From: Cytobacillus stercorigallinarum
Lineage (GTDB): Bacteria > Bacillota > Bacilli > Bacillales > Cytobacillaceae
Assembly: GCF_014836495.1 (NCBI RefSeq)
Contig: NZ_JACSQT010000001.1
Coordinates: forward strand, 62,001-126,000
DNA: 64,000 nucleotides
Reading direction: 5' to 3'
The notes below the pieces were generated by a model, which was given only the letters and a program-made list of their open reading frames with translations, made no database searches and had not been told where the DNA came from. This document shows positions 26,766-34,936 of the stretch, one piece after another. The translations under genes and the position numbers were made by a program. Position 1 is the first letter of the stretch, and every line of letters begins with the position of its first letter.

Positions 26766-26994
26766 TTTACTCACCCTTTTTCTTTTTATGGAATCACAAC
26801 TAGATTGTGATTCCTTTCGTTTTTTATACATACAAAAACGTGTAATTATCAGGGGAGGTTTGAAGTGAGTCTTTTCATCAGGTGATGTGTGTCCTTTCAA
26901 GACTGCATAGTATGATACTCCTTTTAAAGGAGCTTGCACACTTTTACATTGCATGTTATCTTTTGAAAGATGAATTGAATATAGAGGTGTAATT

Positions 26995-27633
26995 ATGCGA
27001 CAAAGAAATAAACCGTGGGCGAGAGAAAAACTTGCCAGTTATCCACAATACATTATCCAAGAGCCAAAAGAACAAAAAGGACAGTGGCAAGCGTGCTTTG
27101 GAAATAATCGTCCACTTCATATCGAAATTGGCACGGGAAAAGGTCGTTTTATTACTGGAATGGCAAAACAGAATCCTGAGATTAATTATATTGGGATTGA
27201 ATTAGCTGAGAGCGTCATCGTAAGTGCGCTTGATCATATTATTGAAGAAGAGCTACCGAATGTAAAATTGATGAATATCGATGCAGCAGAGTTACGTGAG
27301 GTATTTGAGAAAGGTGAAGTTGATCGTATTTATTTAAACTTCTCAGATCCGTGGCCTAAAAAACGGCATGCAAAAAGAAGATTAACTTATCAAACATTCT
27401 TATCTCTTTATGAAGATATTCTACCTCCACATGGAGAGATTCATTTTAAAACAGATAACCAAGGTCTATTCGAATATTCTTTAATGAGTTTCTCCCAATA
27501 CGGTATGATATTGAAATATGTCAGCTTAGACCTTCACCAAAGTGATTATGAAGGAAATATAATGACAGAGTACGAGGAAAAGTTCTCTAATAAAGGTAGC
27601 CGTATTTTCCGATGCGAAGTGCAATATCGTTAA
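26995..27633 (+). CDS. trmB: tRNA (guanine-N7-)-methyltransferase TrmB
   Basis: A 212-residue SAM-dependent methyltransferase that makes 7-methylguanosine at position 46 of tRNA. SAM-binding [10 protein letters not shown] is at about 42-51, and the TrmB signature [16 protein letters not shown] at about 115-130. The C-terminal T-D-N and YEEKF elements are also seen. GAGGTG precedes the ATG. Transcribed alone, with a strong terminator. Confidence 0.95.
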   Translation: MRQRNKPWAREKLASYPQYIIQEPKEQKGQWQACFGNNRPLHIEIGTGKGRFITGMAKQNPEINYIGIELAESVIVSALDHIIEEELPNVKLMNIDAAELREVFEKGEVDRIYLNFSDPWPKKRHAKRRLTYQTFLSLYEDILPPHGEIHFKTDNQGLFEYSLMSFSQYGMILKYVSLDLHQSDYEGNIMTEYEEKFSNKGSRIFRCEVQYR

Positions 27634-27659
27634 TGTAAGAATGCCACTCAGAAATAGAT

Positions 27660-27704
27660 AAAGGTCTTTATCGTCATGTTTTATGGATGATAAAGACCTT
27701 TTTC
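27660..27704 (+). terminator. Terminator after trmB
   Basis: AAAGGTCTTTATC (27660-27672) pairs exactly with GATAAAGACCTTT (27689-27701), followed by T residues. Confidence 0.92.
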
Positions 27705-27845
27705 ACTTCTATAATCATGATTCTTTGAGAATATACGTACACAAGCAAAGGTGAAAATGGATGAATTGGGTCCAAGGTTTAAGTTAGGTCTCTGGCATAC
27801 AAACCTTTAACGGAAGTCAACGGATAAGAGAGCTTCTAAGTAGCG

Positions 27846-27932
27846 ATGAATCAGCTATTCTCATCCTTGCTTCACAGCTTTTTAGTGACTATACCAATTG
27901 GCTTAATTGGACTTGTTTTTTCTTATTTTTAA
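27846..27932 (+). CDS. Possible 28-residue hydrophobic membrane peptide
   Basis: ATG at 27846 opens MNQLFSSLLHSFLVTIPIGL and continues IGLVFSYF to a TAA at 27930-27932: a single membrane-spanning segment with a short polar start, the shape of many small membrane peptides, including type I toxins. The ribosome binding site is weak (AAGAGAG about 18 bases upstream), there is no clear own promoter, and I see no antisense RNA signal, so it may be fortuitous. The rest of the gap 27705-28011 holds the ytnP promoter area and nothing else recognised. Confidence 0.25.
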   Translation: MNQLFSSLLHSFLVTIPIGLIGLVFSYF

Positions 27933-28011
27933 AATGAAATACTGTATATAATTAAATTTCTTAATATTGCGTATATATGGTAGACTAATGGTGTGAAAGG
28001 GAGGGGAAAGA

Positions 28012-28854
28012 ATGGATACTTTACAAATAGACGATATAAAATTAACTTGGCTCCGTGGTGGTGTTAATCATCTAGATGGGGGAGCGATGTTTGGTGTAGT
28101 GCCGAAACCGTTATGGTCAAAAAAGTACCCCAGTAATGAAAATAATCAAATTGAGTTACGAACAGATCCAATCCTCATACAATGGAATAATCAATTACTG
28201 TTAATTGAAAGCGGTTTAGGAAATGGTAAGTTTACAGATAAACAAAAGCGGAATTTCGGTGCATGGGAAGAATCATTTATTGAAGAAGACTTACGCCAAC
28301 TAGGGTTTACAACGTCTGATATTGATTATGTTCTCATGACACATATGCATTTTGATCATGCTTGTGGTTTGACTAAATTAGAAGGAGAATCCTATCATTC
28401 TGTATTTCCGAATGCGAAGATTATTTGTTCGCAAACCGAATGGAATGAAATGAGGAATCCGAATATTCGCTCACGAAATACGTATTGGAAGGAAAATTGG
28501 CAAAGTATACAACAACAAGTAGTAACATTTGATAAAGAATGGCGTATGGGACCGCTTCAAATGATTCATACAGGCGGCCATAGCGATGGACATAGCATCA
28601 TTATCATTGAGGGGAAAGAAGAGTTGCTTATACATATGGCCGATATTATGCCAACACATGCGCACCAAAATGTGCTATGGGTATTGGCGTTTGATGATTA
28701 TCCGATGGATTCTATCTCTGCCAAACAAGAGTGGATGAAGATTGGATTGGAAAAAGAAGCCTGGTTTAGTTTTTATCATGATGCCTTTTATCGAGCGGTT
28801 AAATGGAATCAAGCAGGAAAAGAAATCATTTCAGAAATTAAAAGGGAAAAATAA
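28012..28854 (+). CDS. ytnP: Metallo-beta-lactamase-fold lactonase YtnP
   Basis: A 280-residue metallo-hydrolase. The zinc motif HMHFDH (about 111-116, in [12 protein letters not shown]), the later H in HTGGHSDGH and the D in HMADIMPTH complete the dinuclear site. B. subtilis YtnP (281 residues, same locus) is a quorum-quenching lactonase active on acyl-homoserine lactones and able to interfere with Streptomyces signalling. Substrate specificity here is inferred from that similarity. GGGAGGGG precedes the ATG; the protein has no signal peptide. Confidence 0.88.
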   Translation: MDTLQIDDIKLTWLRGGVNHLDGGAMFGVVPKPLWSKKYPSNENNQIELRTDPILIQWNNQLLLIESGLGNGKFTDKQKRNFGAWEESFIEEDLRQLGFTTSDIDYVLMTHMHFDHACGLTKLEGESYHSVFPNAKIICSQTEWNEMRNPNIRSRNTYWKENWQSIQQQVVTFDKEWRMGPLQMIHTGGHSDGHSIIIIEGKEELLIHMADIMPTHAHQNVLWVLAFDDYPMDSISAKQEWMKIGLEKEAWFSFYHDAFYRAVKWNQAGKEIISEIKREK

Positions 28855-28858
28855 AGAA

Positions 28859-28911
28859 TGAATGCCTGTGCCCATCAACGCATCTGCGTCGATGAGGCTT
28901 AGGCGCTCATT
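28859..28911. other. Long imperfect stem-loop between ytnP and ytzB
   Basis: The core CATC-A-ACGCA/TGCGT-C-GATG (28873-28894) is a strong hairpin, and flanking bases (AATGCCT against AGGCGCTCATT) extend it. No T tract follows, so it is not a classical terminator, although it sits between convergent genes. Confidence 0.5.
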
Positions 28912-28921
28912 ATAGAACAAA

Positions 28922-29233
28922 TTAAATAGGGTAAGCATCAATAATGACACCTGTTTTTGCATCGGCAACAAATTCATATTGCTTCACATCTTCGCCAGTA
29001 TATCTGGAGATGCCTCCTTTATACACTTCATAACTTAATTCTTCTTTTTGATAAGGTTCTTTTTCCATATGAATCCATGAACCACTTATTTCTCCATTTT
29101 CTTTGAAAGCATCTTTTGCATTTTGTAATGCCTTCTCAGGTGACGCTGCTATTTTCTCTGTCATTACTTCGCGCGTGATATATCCGCCAACAATGCCGAC
29201 ACCTACACCCAAAACAAATGATTTCCAGCTCAT
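28922..29233 (-). CDS. ytzB: YtzB-like membrane-anchored PepSY protein
   Basis: A 103-residue protein with one N-terminal membrane anchor (FVLGVGVGIVGGYI, about 6-19) and a PepSY-type module (YEVYKGG...YEFVADAKTGVIIDA) at the C-terminus. PepSY domains may inhibit proteases at the cell surface; whether this is so here is unknown. GGAGG precedes the ATG at 29233. It is divergent from ytoP, as in B. subtilis where ytzB and ytoP are neighbours. Confidence 0.78.
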   Translation of the reverse strand: MSWKSFVLGVGVGIVGGYITREVMTEKIAASPEKALQNAKDAFKENGEISGSWIHMEKEPYQKEELSYEVYKGGISRYTGEDVKQYEFVADAKTGVIIDAYPI

Positions 29234-29434
29234 AATTAAACCTCCATTAGTAAAAAGTAACTACATAATTTTTTAGATGTTTTTTGCTAGTGCTAATTGC
29301 TTCACTTTTATCTTAGCAAAGATTTGAATATTTAAAAACCAATAACATTCCTAGGTGGCACGCGTCATAAAAGTTATGTAGAATGGTAATATACATAGGA
29401 TACAATATGCTCAAAATAATAGGAGTGGGAAATA

Positions 29435-30508
29435 ATGAATGAGAAGACCTTAGAACTATTTAAAACATTAACAGAACTTCCCGGTGCAGCTGGTAACGAA
29501 CACTTAGTTAGGAATTTTATGAGAGAAGAGCTAAGTAAATATTCAGATGAAATTGTTCAGGATCATTTAGGAAGTATTTTTGGCGTGAGAAAAGGCGCAG
29601 AAACAGATCCTACGATAATGGTTGCAGGTCATATGGATGAAGTTGGTTTTATGGTAACAGCTATTACAGACAATGGTATGATTAGATTTCAGACATTAGG
29701 TGGCTGGTGGAGCCAGGTATTATTAGCACAAAGGGTACAGATTATGACTGACAATGGACCAGTAATTGGAGTGATCGGTTCCATTCCACCTCATCTTTTA
29801 GATGATGCGGCAAAAAATAAGCCAATGGATATAAAAAATATGTTGATCGATATCGGGGCTGACAATAAAGAAGATGCGAGGGCAATCGGCATTAAACCAG
29901 GACAACAAATTGTTCCGATTTGTCCATTTACACCAATGGCGAATCCGAAGAAAATTTTAGCGAAAGCTTGGGATAATCGCTATGGTTGTGGTCTTGCCAT
30001 CGAATTGCTTGAGGAGATAAAAGATGAGAAACTGCCTATTAATTTATGGTCTGGTGCAACTGTACAAGAAGAAGTAGGCTTAAGAGGTGCAAAAACAGCG
30101 GCTAATATGATTAACCCGGATCTTTTCTTTGCGCTTGATGCGAGTCCTGCCAATGATATGACTGGTAAGAAGGATGAGTTTGGACAGCTAGGGGAAGGAA
30201 CATTGTTGAGAATTCTTGATCGCTCAATGGTGACACATCGTGGTATGAGAGAATTTATTCTTGATACGGCTGAAAGCCATCAAATTCCATATCAATACTT
30301 TGTTTCTCCTGGAGGAACGGATGCAGGCAGTGTTCACTTAACAAATAATGGTGTCCCAAGTGCAGTTGTTGGTATTTGTTCAAGATATATTCATACGCAC
30401 GGTTCGATTATCCATGTGGATGATTATGCTGCTGCGAAAGAACTACTTGTCACATTGATTAAATCCCTTGATCGCACAACAGTTGAAACCATTCGTCAAA
30501 ACAGTTAG
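29435..30508 (+). CDS. ytoP: M42-family aminopeptidase YtoP
   Basis: A 357-residue dinuclear metallopeptidase of the M42 family (glutamyl aminopeptidase/endoglucanase-like). Metal and catalytic residues are visible: H66 and D68 ([10 protein letters not shown]), the bridging aspartate in [10 protein letters not shown], the E-E pair in [10 protein letters not shown], the aspartate in [10 protein letters not shown] and the late histidine in [13 protein letters not shown]. It is a cytosolic, probably tetrahedral, peptidase that trims peptides from the N-terminus. AGGAGTGG precedes the ATG. It is followed by a short terminator. Confidence 0.92.
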   Translation: MNEKTLELFKTLTELPGAAGNEHLVRNFMREELSKYSDEIVQDHLGSIFGVRKGAETDPTIMVAGHMDEVGFMVTAITDNGMIRFQTLGGWWSQVLLAQRVQIMTDNGPVIGVIGSIPPHLLDDAAKNKPMDIKNMLIDIGADNKEDARAIGIKPGQQIVPICPFTPMANPKKILAKAWDNRYGCGLAIELLEEIKDEKLPINLWSGATVQEEVGLRGAKTAANMINPDLFFALDASPANDMTGKKDEFGQLGEGTLLRILDRSMVTHRGMREFILDTAESHQIPYQYFVSPGGTDAGSVHLTNNGVPSAVVGICSRYIHTHGSIIHVDDYAAAKELLVTLIKSLDRTTVETIRQNS

Positions 30509-30528
30509 AATTTCAAATAAGTAACATG

Positions 30529-30556
30529 GGACTTCTTTACAAGAGGTCCTTTTTCA
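30529..30556 (+). terminator. Terminator after ytoP
   Basis: GGACTTCTT/AAGAGGTCC with a three-base loop (30529-30549) and six T. Confidence 0.88.
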
Positions 30557-30622
30557 ATTTTACAATGGCAAATGAGTATAACAGGGTGATTTTTAATATA
30601 TCTATATCTAGGAGGGGCTATC

Positions 30623-31135
30623 ATGAAGATCTATATTGGATCGAAAAACCCTACAAAAGTACAGGCAGTTAAAAACATTTTTATTGAGAATAGTGAAGTT
30701 ATTGCTGTTGATGTTGCATCTAATGTAGCTAAACAACCAATGACTGATCAAGAAACGATTCAAGGAGCAATTAACAGGGCGAAGGGAGCCTTATATGAAG
30801 GCGATGGAGTGATTGGTATCGGCCTAGAAGGTGGTGTGCAGCAGACAGATTATGGTCTATTCCTATGTAATTGGGGTGCGCTTGCAGTAGAAGGACATAC
30901 GCCAATTGTTGCAGGTGGAGCAAGAATTCTTTTACCCGATTCTATAGCACAGCGTCTGATTGAAGGAGAGGAACTGGGACCAGTCATGGATGATTTTACG
31001 AATAAAAATAATATCCGTAGCCAAGAAGGGGCAATAGGGGTATTTACAGCAAATGAAATCAACCGCGAAGAAATGTTTACCCATCTTGTGAAGCTATTGT
31101 ATGGTCAATGGCAATATCGCAATAGAGGTGAATAA
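30623..31135 (+). CDS. Non-canonical purine NTP phosphatase (DUF84/YjjX family)
   Basis: A 170-residue protein of the inosine/xanthosine triphosphatase family. The N-terminal phosphate-binding SKNPTKVQAV (about 7-16) and GIGLEGGVQ (about 66-74) are the family's two diagnostic blocks, and QPMTDQETIQGAINRAKGAL is the typical helix between them. It would remove ITP and XTP from the nucleotide pool. AGGAGGGG precedes the ATG. It stands alone between terminators. Confidence 0.85.
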   Translation: MKIYIGSKNPTKVQAVKNIFIENSEVIAVDVASNVAKQPMTDQETIQGAINRAKGALYEGDGVIGIGLEGGVQQTDYGLFLCNWGALAVEGHTPIVAGGARILLPDSIAQRLIEGEELGPVMDDFTNKNNIRSQEGAIGVFTANEINREEMFTHLVKLLYGQWQYRNRGE

Positions 31136-31156
31136 AGCCTTGGTGATAAATGGTTA

Positions 31157-31191
31157 AAACCAGCCCGTTTTATCTTGTGGCTGGTTTTTTA
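31157..31191 (+). terminator. Terminator after the NTP phosphatase gene
   Basis: AACCAGCC and GGCTGGTT pair around 13 bases and are followed by six T. A second, T-less hairpin (ACCCACC/GGCGGGT, 31240-31261) lies next to the end of ytoQ. Confidence 0.88.
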
Positions 31192-31272
31192 TATGGGTTA
31201 CAAATGTATGTTTTGGGCATAATTCTTAATCAAATATACCCACCACATGAATGGCGGGTAGGGAGTAATCTT

Positions 31273-31719
31273 CTATTTTTCCTCAAAAATATAAGAAAGT
31301 ACCTTAATGGCTTGATTGACCGTTTCCACTGTAACATTTGCTTTGCTTGATAATTCTTTCAGAGGGTGGTGAAGTTCTTCTGGTCGAATGAGGATAAGCG
31401 GTTTATTTTGGTTGATAGCTGCACTTGCATCCATAGCAGTATTCCATTGCTTATACTTTTCGCCAAATAAGGCAATCACTAAATCAGATTTTTTCAATAA
31501 AAGTTCAGTGCGTAAATTATTGATATTTGAGGCTGCTTCGTCTTTGAAAATAGCATTAGGCTGCTTACCAAGGATCTCTTCTCCAATGAAGTCACTGCGG
31601 TCATGATTCTCCATAGGCCCGAAAAAATGAACCGGTAGCTGTAGTGATTTTGCTTTATCCTTCAATTCTTCACGCCAGTTAGAATGAATTTCCCCAGCTA
31701 AATATACATTCAGTTCCAT
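31273..31719 (-). CDS. ytoQ: YtoQ family protein
   Basis: A 148-residue protein of the conserved YtoQ family, recognised by its N-terminus MELNVYLAGEIHSNWREEL and the blocks FFGPMENHDRSD and SDLVIALFGEKYKQWNTAMD. The arrangement resembles nucleoside 2-deoxyribosyltransferase-like folds (a Y-L-A-G start and a D-A-S-A-A late block), but no enzyme activity is established. GAGGAGG precedes the ATG at 31719. Convergent with the NTP phosphatase gene. Confidence 0.88.
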   Translation of the reverse strand: MELNVYLAGEIHSNWREELKDKAKSLQLPVHFFGPMENHDRSDFIGEEILGKQPNAIFKDEAASNINNLRTELLLKKSDLVIALFGEKYKQWNTAMDASAAINQNKPLILIRPEELHHPLKELSSKANVTVETVNQAIKVLSYIFEEK

Positions 31720-32278
31720 TGTCTTCCTCCTCTATGTTTTTACTTATTCTATCATCAATTGGAATAAGAAAGAAAATTAAATTTAAATAGATTCAATGTG
31801 CATGGATTGAAGATATTGCTTAATAAATAAAAAACCGCGAAGAAATTGTATAATGCCAATAAAAATACTAAAACTAATTGTGCCAAATATTTGCTTATTT
31901 AATTATTGGTTGTTGTAGGGATGACACCTGTCTCTAAATCTAAAGTATGGCATTAAAATTTTTTCTATCAGGTGATTTCATTTGTCCTAAGTAGATTTGA
32001 GATTTGGCAATTTGCTTAAATTGAACACTTATTTTCATATCAGAAAGGATTCGTCTGATGCTTCTTTCTTTTTATTTCTTTTCCGGGTGGAACTGCTTAT
32101 GTATGTAACAAAAGACCACATCCTTTGTATTGATTCGATTTTATAAAAATATGCAATGTGAATATGATTGAATTATTTCCCTACGCCGACAATAGCGTCT
32201 AAAAATAATACTATTACATCTGTCTTTACATGTGGTAAGATTTATTAGTGTTAGAATTAAGTGTTCGGAGGAAAAGAG
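31720..32278. other. Long gap with possible gene remnant
   Basis: No gene supported. On the minus strand a 38-codon frame (about 31900-31784) ends FIKQYLQSMHIESI after a hydrophobic run (IFGTISFSIFIGIIQFLRGF) and lacks a start; upstream of it, in another frame, LDLETGVIPTTTNN ends at a stop. This may be the decayed 3' part of a small membrane protein gene. The right end carries the GGAGG of the next gene at 32267-32271. Confidence 0.3.
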
Positions 32279-33310
32279 ATGAGAGAGTTTCTAAAGAAAA
32301 AAGGTGTATCCTTATCTTTTAAAGTGTATTTTATAGATGCGTTAAGTAATATGGCGCTCGGATTATTTGCTTCACTTATTGTCGGTGTCATTATTAAAAC
32401 AATTGGTGAACAAATAAATGCTGGTGCGTTTTCTACTTTTCTCATAGAGATGGGTGTACTTGCGATGGGAATGATGGGACCAGCTATTGGTGGTGCTGTT
32501 GCCTATGGCTTAAAAGCTCCTCAGCTAGTTTTGTTTGCTGCAACCGTTAGTGGATTAGCAGGAGCGGAACTAGGCGGACCAGCAGGAGCCATTATTGCTG
32601 CATTAATATCCACTGAAATTGGCAAATTAGTTAGTAAAGAGACAAGTTTAGATATTATTGTAACACCACTGGTTGTCGTCTTTTCAGGGTACACGGTAGC
32701 TGCTTTTATTGGTCCTCTTATTGACTCTTTAATGAAGGGTATCGGTCAACTCATCATGTGGGGAACTGAGCAACAGCCTTTGTTAATGGGGATTATTGTA
32801 GCGTTGTTAATGGGTTTTGCTATTTCTGGACCAGTTTCCTCTGCTGCAATAGCTATGATGCTAGACTTAAATGGATTGGCAGCAGGGGCAGCTACTATTG
32901 GTTGTGCAGCTCAAATGGTAGGATTTGCTTCAAGTAGCTATCGTGAAAATAAATTTGCTGGACTCGTTGCATTAGGTATTGGTACATCGAAATTACAGAT
33001 GCCTAATATATTGAAAAATCCACTTATACTTCTGCCACCAACAATCGCTGGAGTTATTTTAGGGCCGATATCAACTGTCGTATTTAAAATGGAAAATGTG
33101 GCAGCTGGTGCGGGAATGGGTACGAGTGGCTTAGTTGGCCAAATAATGACTTTTACTACAATGGGATTTAGTCTTACCGTACTATTAAAAGTGATTTTAA
33201 TTCATTTTATTGGACCTGCAATCATTAGCTTGATAATATCAGAATATATGAGGAAAAAAGGCTGGATTAAATTCGGCGATATGAAGCTTGATATGGGAGA
33301 TGAAAAATAA
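32279..33310 (+). CDS. Membrane protein of the PTS EIIC_2 family
   Basis: A 343-residue polytopic membrane protein of the PTS_EIIC_2 family: about eight to ten hydrophobic segments, with glycine/alanine-rich re-entrant-type stretches (MGMMGPAIGGAVAYGL, GSAELGGPAGA-like and GAGMGTSGLVGQ). It lacks EIIA, EIIB or HPr-docking domains and no PTS partner is nearby, so it is unlikely to be a normal sugar phosphotransferase permease; the substrate is unknown. GGAGG fixes the ATG at 32279 rather than the GTG at 32261. The stop overlaps the ATG of the thioredoxin-like gene by one base, so the pair is translationally coupled. Confidence 0.75.
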   Translation: MREFLKKKGVSLSFKVYFIDALSNMALGLFASLIVGVIIKTIGEQINAGAFSTFLIEMGVLAMGMMGPAIGGAVAYGLKAPQLVLFAATVSGLAGAELGGPAGAIIAALISTEIGKLVSKETSLDIIVTPLVVVFSGYTVAAFIGPLIDSLMKGIGQLIMWGTEQQPLLMGIIVALLMGFAISGPVSSAAIAMMLDLNGLAAGAATIGCAAQMVGFASSSYRENKFAGLVALGIGTSKLQMPNILKNPLILLPPTIAGVILGPISTVVFKMENVAAGAGMGTSGLVGQIMTFTTMGFSLTVLLKVILIHFIGPAIISLIISEYMRKKGWIKFGDMKLDMGDEK

Positions 33311-33621
33311 TGAGAAAATTAGCGTCAATCGAAGAATACGAACAATTAAAGGAAAACGGAAAATATATTTTAATGTTTTCAGCACAGTGGTGTGGAGATT
33401 GCCGGTTTATTGAACCGTTTATGCCTGAAGTAGCTGATAAGTATAGTGAGTTTACATTTATTTATGTGGATCGCGATGAGTTCATCGATCTTTGTGTGGA
33501 ACTTGATATTTTCGGCATTCCGAGCTTTGTAGCGATCGAAAATGGTAAAGAGCTTGGTCGTTTTGTCAGTAAGGATCGTAAAACACAGGATGAAATTGAG
33601 CAATTTATTTCAGCGCTTTAA
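33310..33621 (+). CDS. ytpP: Thioredoxin-like protein YtpP
   Basis: A 103-residue thioredoxin fold with the active-site CGDC (C28 and C31 in SAQWCGDC) in place of the classical CGPC, and the conserved cis-proline in GIPSF (about 70-74). It probably reduces or exchanges protein disulfides in the cytoplasm. The ATG overlaps the stop of the preceding membrane protein gene. The locus ytpP-ytpQ is conserved in bacilli, but the upstream membrane protein is not part of the B. subtilis operon as I know it. Confidence 0.88.
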   Translation: MRKLASIEEYEQLKENGKYILMFSAQWCGDCRFIEPFMPEVADKYSEFTFIYVDRDEFIDLCVELDIFGIPSFVAIENGKELGRFVSKDRKTQDEIEQFISAL

Positions 33622-33629
33622 AGATTGCA

Positions 33630-33658
33630 CGGCTCCTTACAGGGGGCCGTTTTTTTAT
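33630..33658 (+). terminator. Terminator after ytpP
   Basis: CGGCTCC and GGGGCCG-type arms around TTACA, with seven T. Confidence 0.85.
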
Positions 33659-33804
33659 TTTAACAATCCAAGTTTGTACATGGGTGAAAATCGCAATTAT
33701 TTCTTGGTCACACCACGTTTTATCAATTATTTTTGTTTAAATGGCATATGAATTTACCTTGCATTTCATATAGTTGATCTATTTCTCAATGCTACATCTT
33801 TTAA

Positions 33805-33834
33805 TTGACACGTAATTGTCTGTTGTTTTATATA
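33805..33834 (+). promoter_or_regulatory. SigA-type promoter of ytpQ
   Basis: TTGACA (33805-33810), 18 bases, TATATA (33829-33834), about 130 bases before ytpQ. The rest of the gap 33659-33963 holds nothing else that I recognise. Confidence 0.5.
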
Positions 33835-33963
33835 GGATAGATGGAGGTATGTGTTTTACCTCGATAATAGCCATATCAACCGTTATGGAAGCGGGACACT
33901 TTTGTTTCTGCTCATTTTAGTGTAAACTAAGTACCGAAATCTTCCCTGTAAGGAGGGATAAGA

Positions 33964-34773
33964 ATGAAGAATAAAATGACAAGTAAACGTATGAAAGAGG
34001 AATTAGAAAAGCGTCTTCATAAAGATGATCGACTAATGACTTTCGATAGAGAAAAAGATCAATTACGTATAGAAAATAAGCATACTGGCAAAGGGATTAC
34101 GATAGAATTGCCTGGCATTGTTGCGAGATATCAAGAGCAAAAGGAAAAAGCGATTGATGAGGTTGTTTATTATGTAGAAGAAGGCTTAGAAGCCATGACA
34201 GGGGAACAGCATTTTTCTGGTAAAGAAAAAAACATCTATCCCGTTATTCGCTCCACCTCCTTTCCGCTTGAAACTGGTGATGAGGTTCCCTTCGTATATG
34301 ATGAGCATACGGCAGAAACGCGTATTTTTTATGCGCTTGATTTAGGGAGCACTTACCGCTTAATTGATGAAAAAATGCTTAAAAAAGAAGGCTGGGAAAA
34401 AGAGCGAATAAAAGAAATTGCTCAGTTTAATGTTCGATCGCTTTCAACAGAAATGAAAATAGATCAAGTTGCTGGCAACGATTTTTATTTCCTCAATAAA
34501 AAAGATGGGTATGACGCTAGTCGTATTTTAAACGAGCCTTTTCTAAAAAGTATGGCGTCAAAGGTCAAAGGAAATATGGCTGTAGCTGTTCCTCATCAAG
34601 ATGTCTTAATTATTGCTGATATCATGAATGAAACAGGATACGATATCTTGGCGCAAATGACGATGAGCTTTTTTGCAAGTGGCCATGTCCCGATTACAGC
34701 ACTGTCATTCTTATATGAAGACGGCGAGTTAGAGCCGATATTTATTTTAGGTAAGAATAAAAAGAAACAATAA
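33964..34773 (+). CDS. ytpQ: DUF1444 family protein YtpQ
   Basis: A 269-residue cytoplasmic protein of the DUF1444 family, which is conserved in bacilli and staphylococci but has no known function. Typical family blocks are [20 protein letters not shown] at the start, [11 protein letters not shown] in the middle, and the late [12 protein letters not shown] and [24 protein letters not shown] precedes the ATG. In B. subtilis ytpQ is followed by ytpR (a tRNA-binding-domain protein) before sftA; here sftA follows directly and ytpR is missing. Confidence 0.86.
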   Translation: MKNKMTSKRMKEELEKRLHKDDRLMTFDREKDQLRIENKHTGKGITIELPGIVARYQEQKEKAIDEVVYYVEEGLEAMTGEQHFSGKEKNIYPVIRSTSFPLETGDEVPFVYDEHTAETRIFYALDLGSTYRLIDEKMLKKEGWEKERIKEIAQFNVRSLSTEMKIDQVAGNDFYFLNKKDGYDASRILNEPFLKSMASKVKGNMAVAVPHQDVLIIADIMNETGYDILAQMTMSFFASGHVPITALSFLYEDGELEPIFILGKNKKKQ

Positions 34774-34936
34774 CCATGGAAATGGGTCGCTATAGGCGGT
34801 CCATTTTTCATTTGTATGTCATCTTTTTCAATGATATCAAAAACTTATCAAAGATAACTCAGATTATATAATTGCTATCATTCTTAGTAGGTTTACTGAT
34901 AGAATATAAGTTAGAACAGAAAAGGAAGTTGATAGA

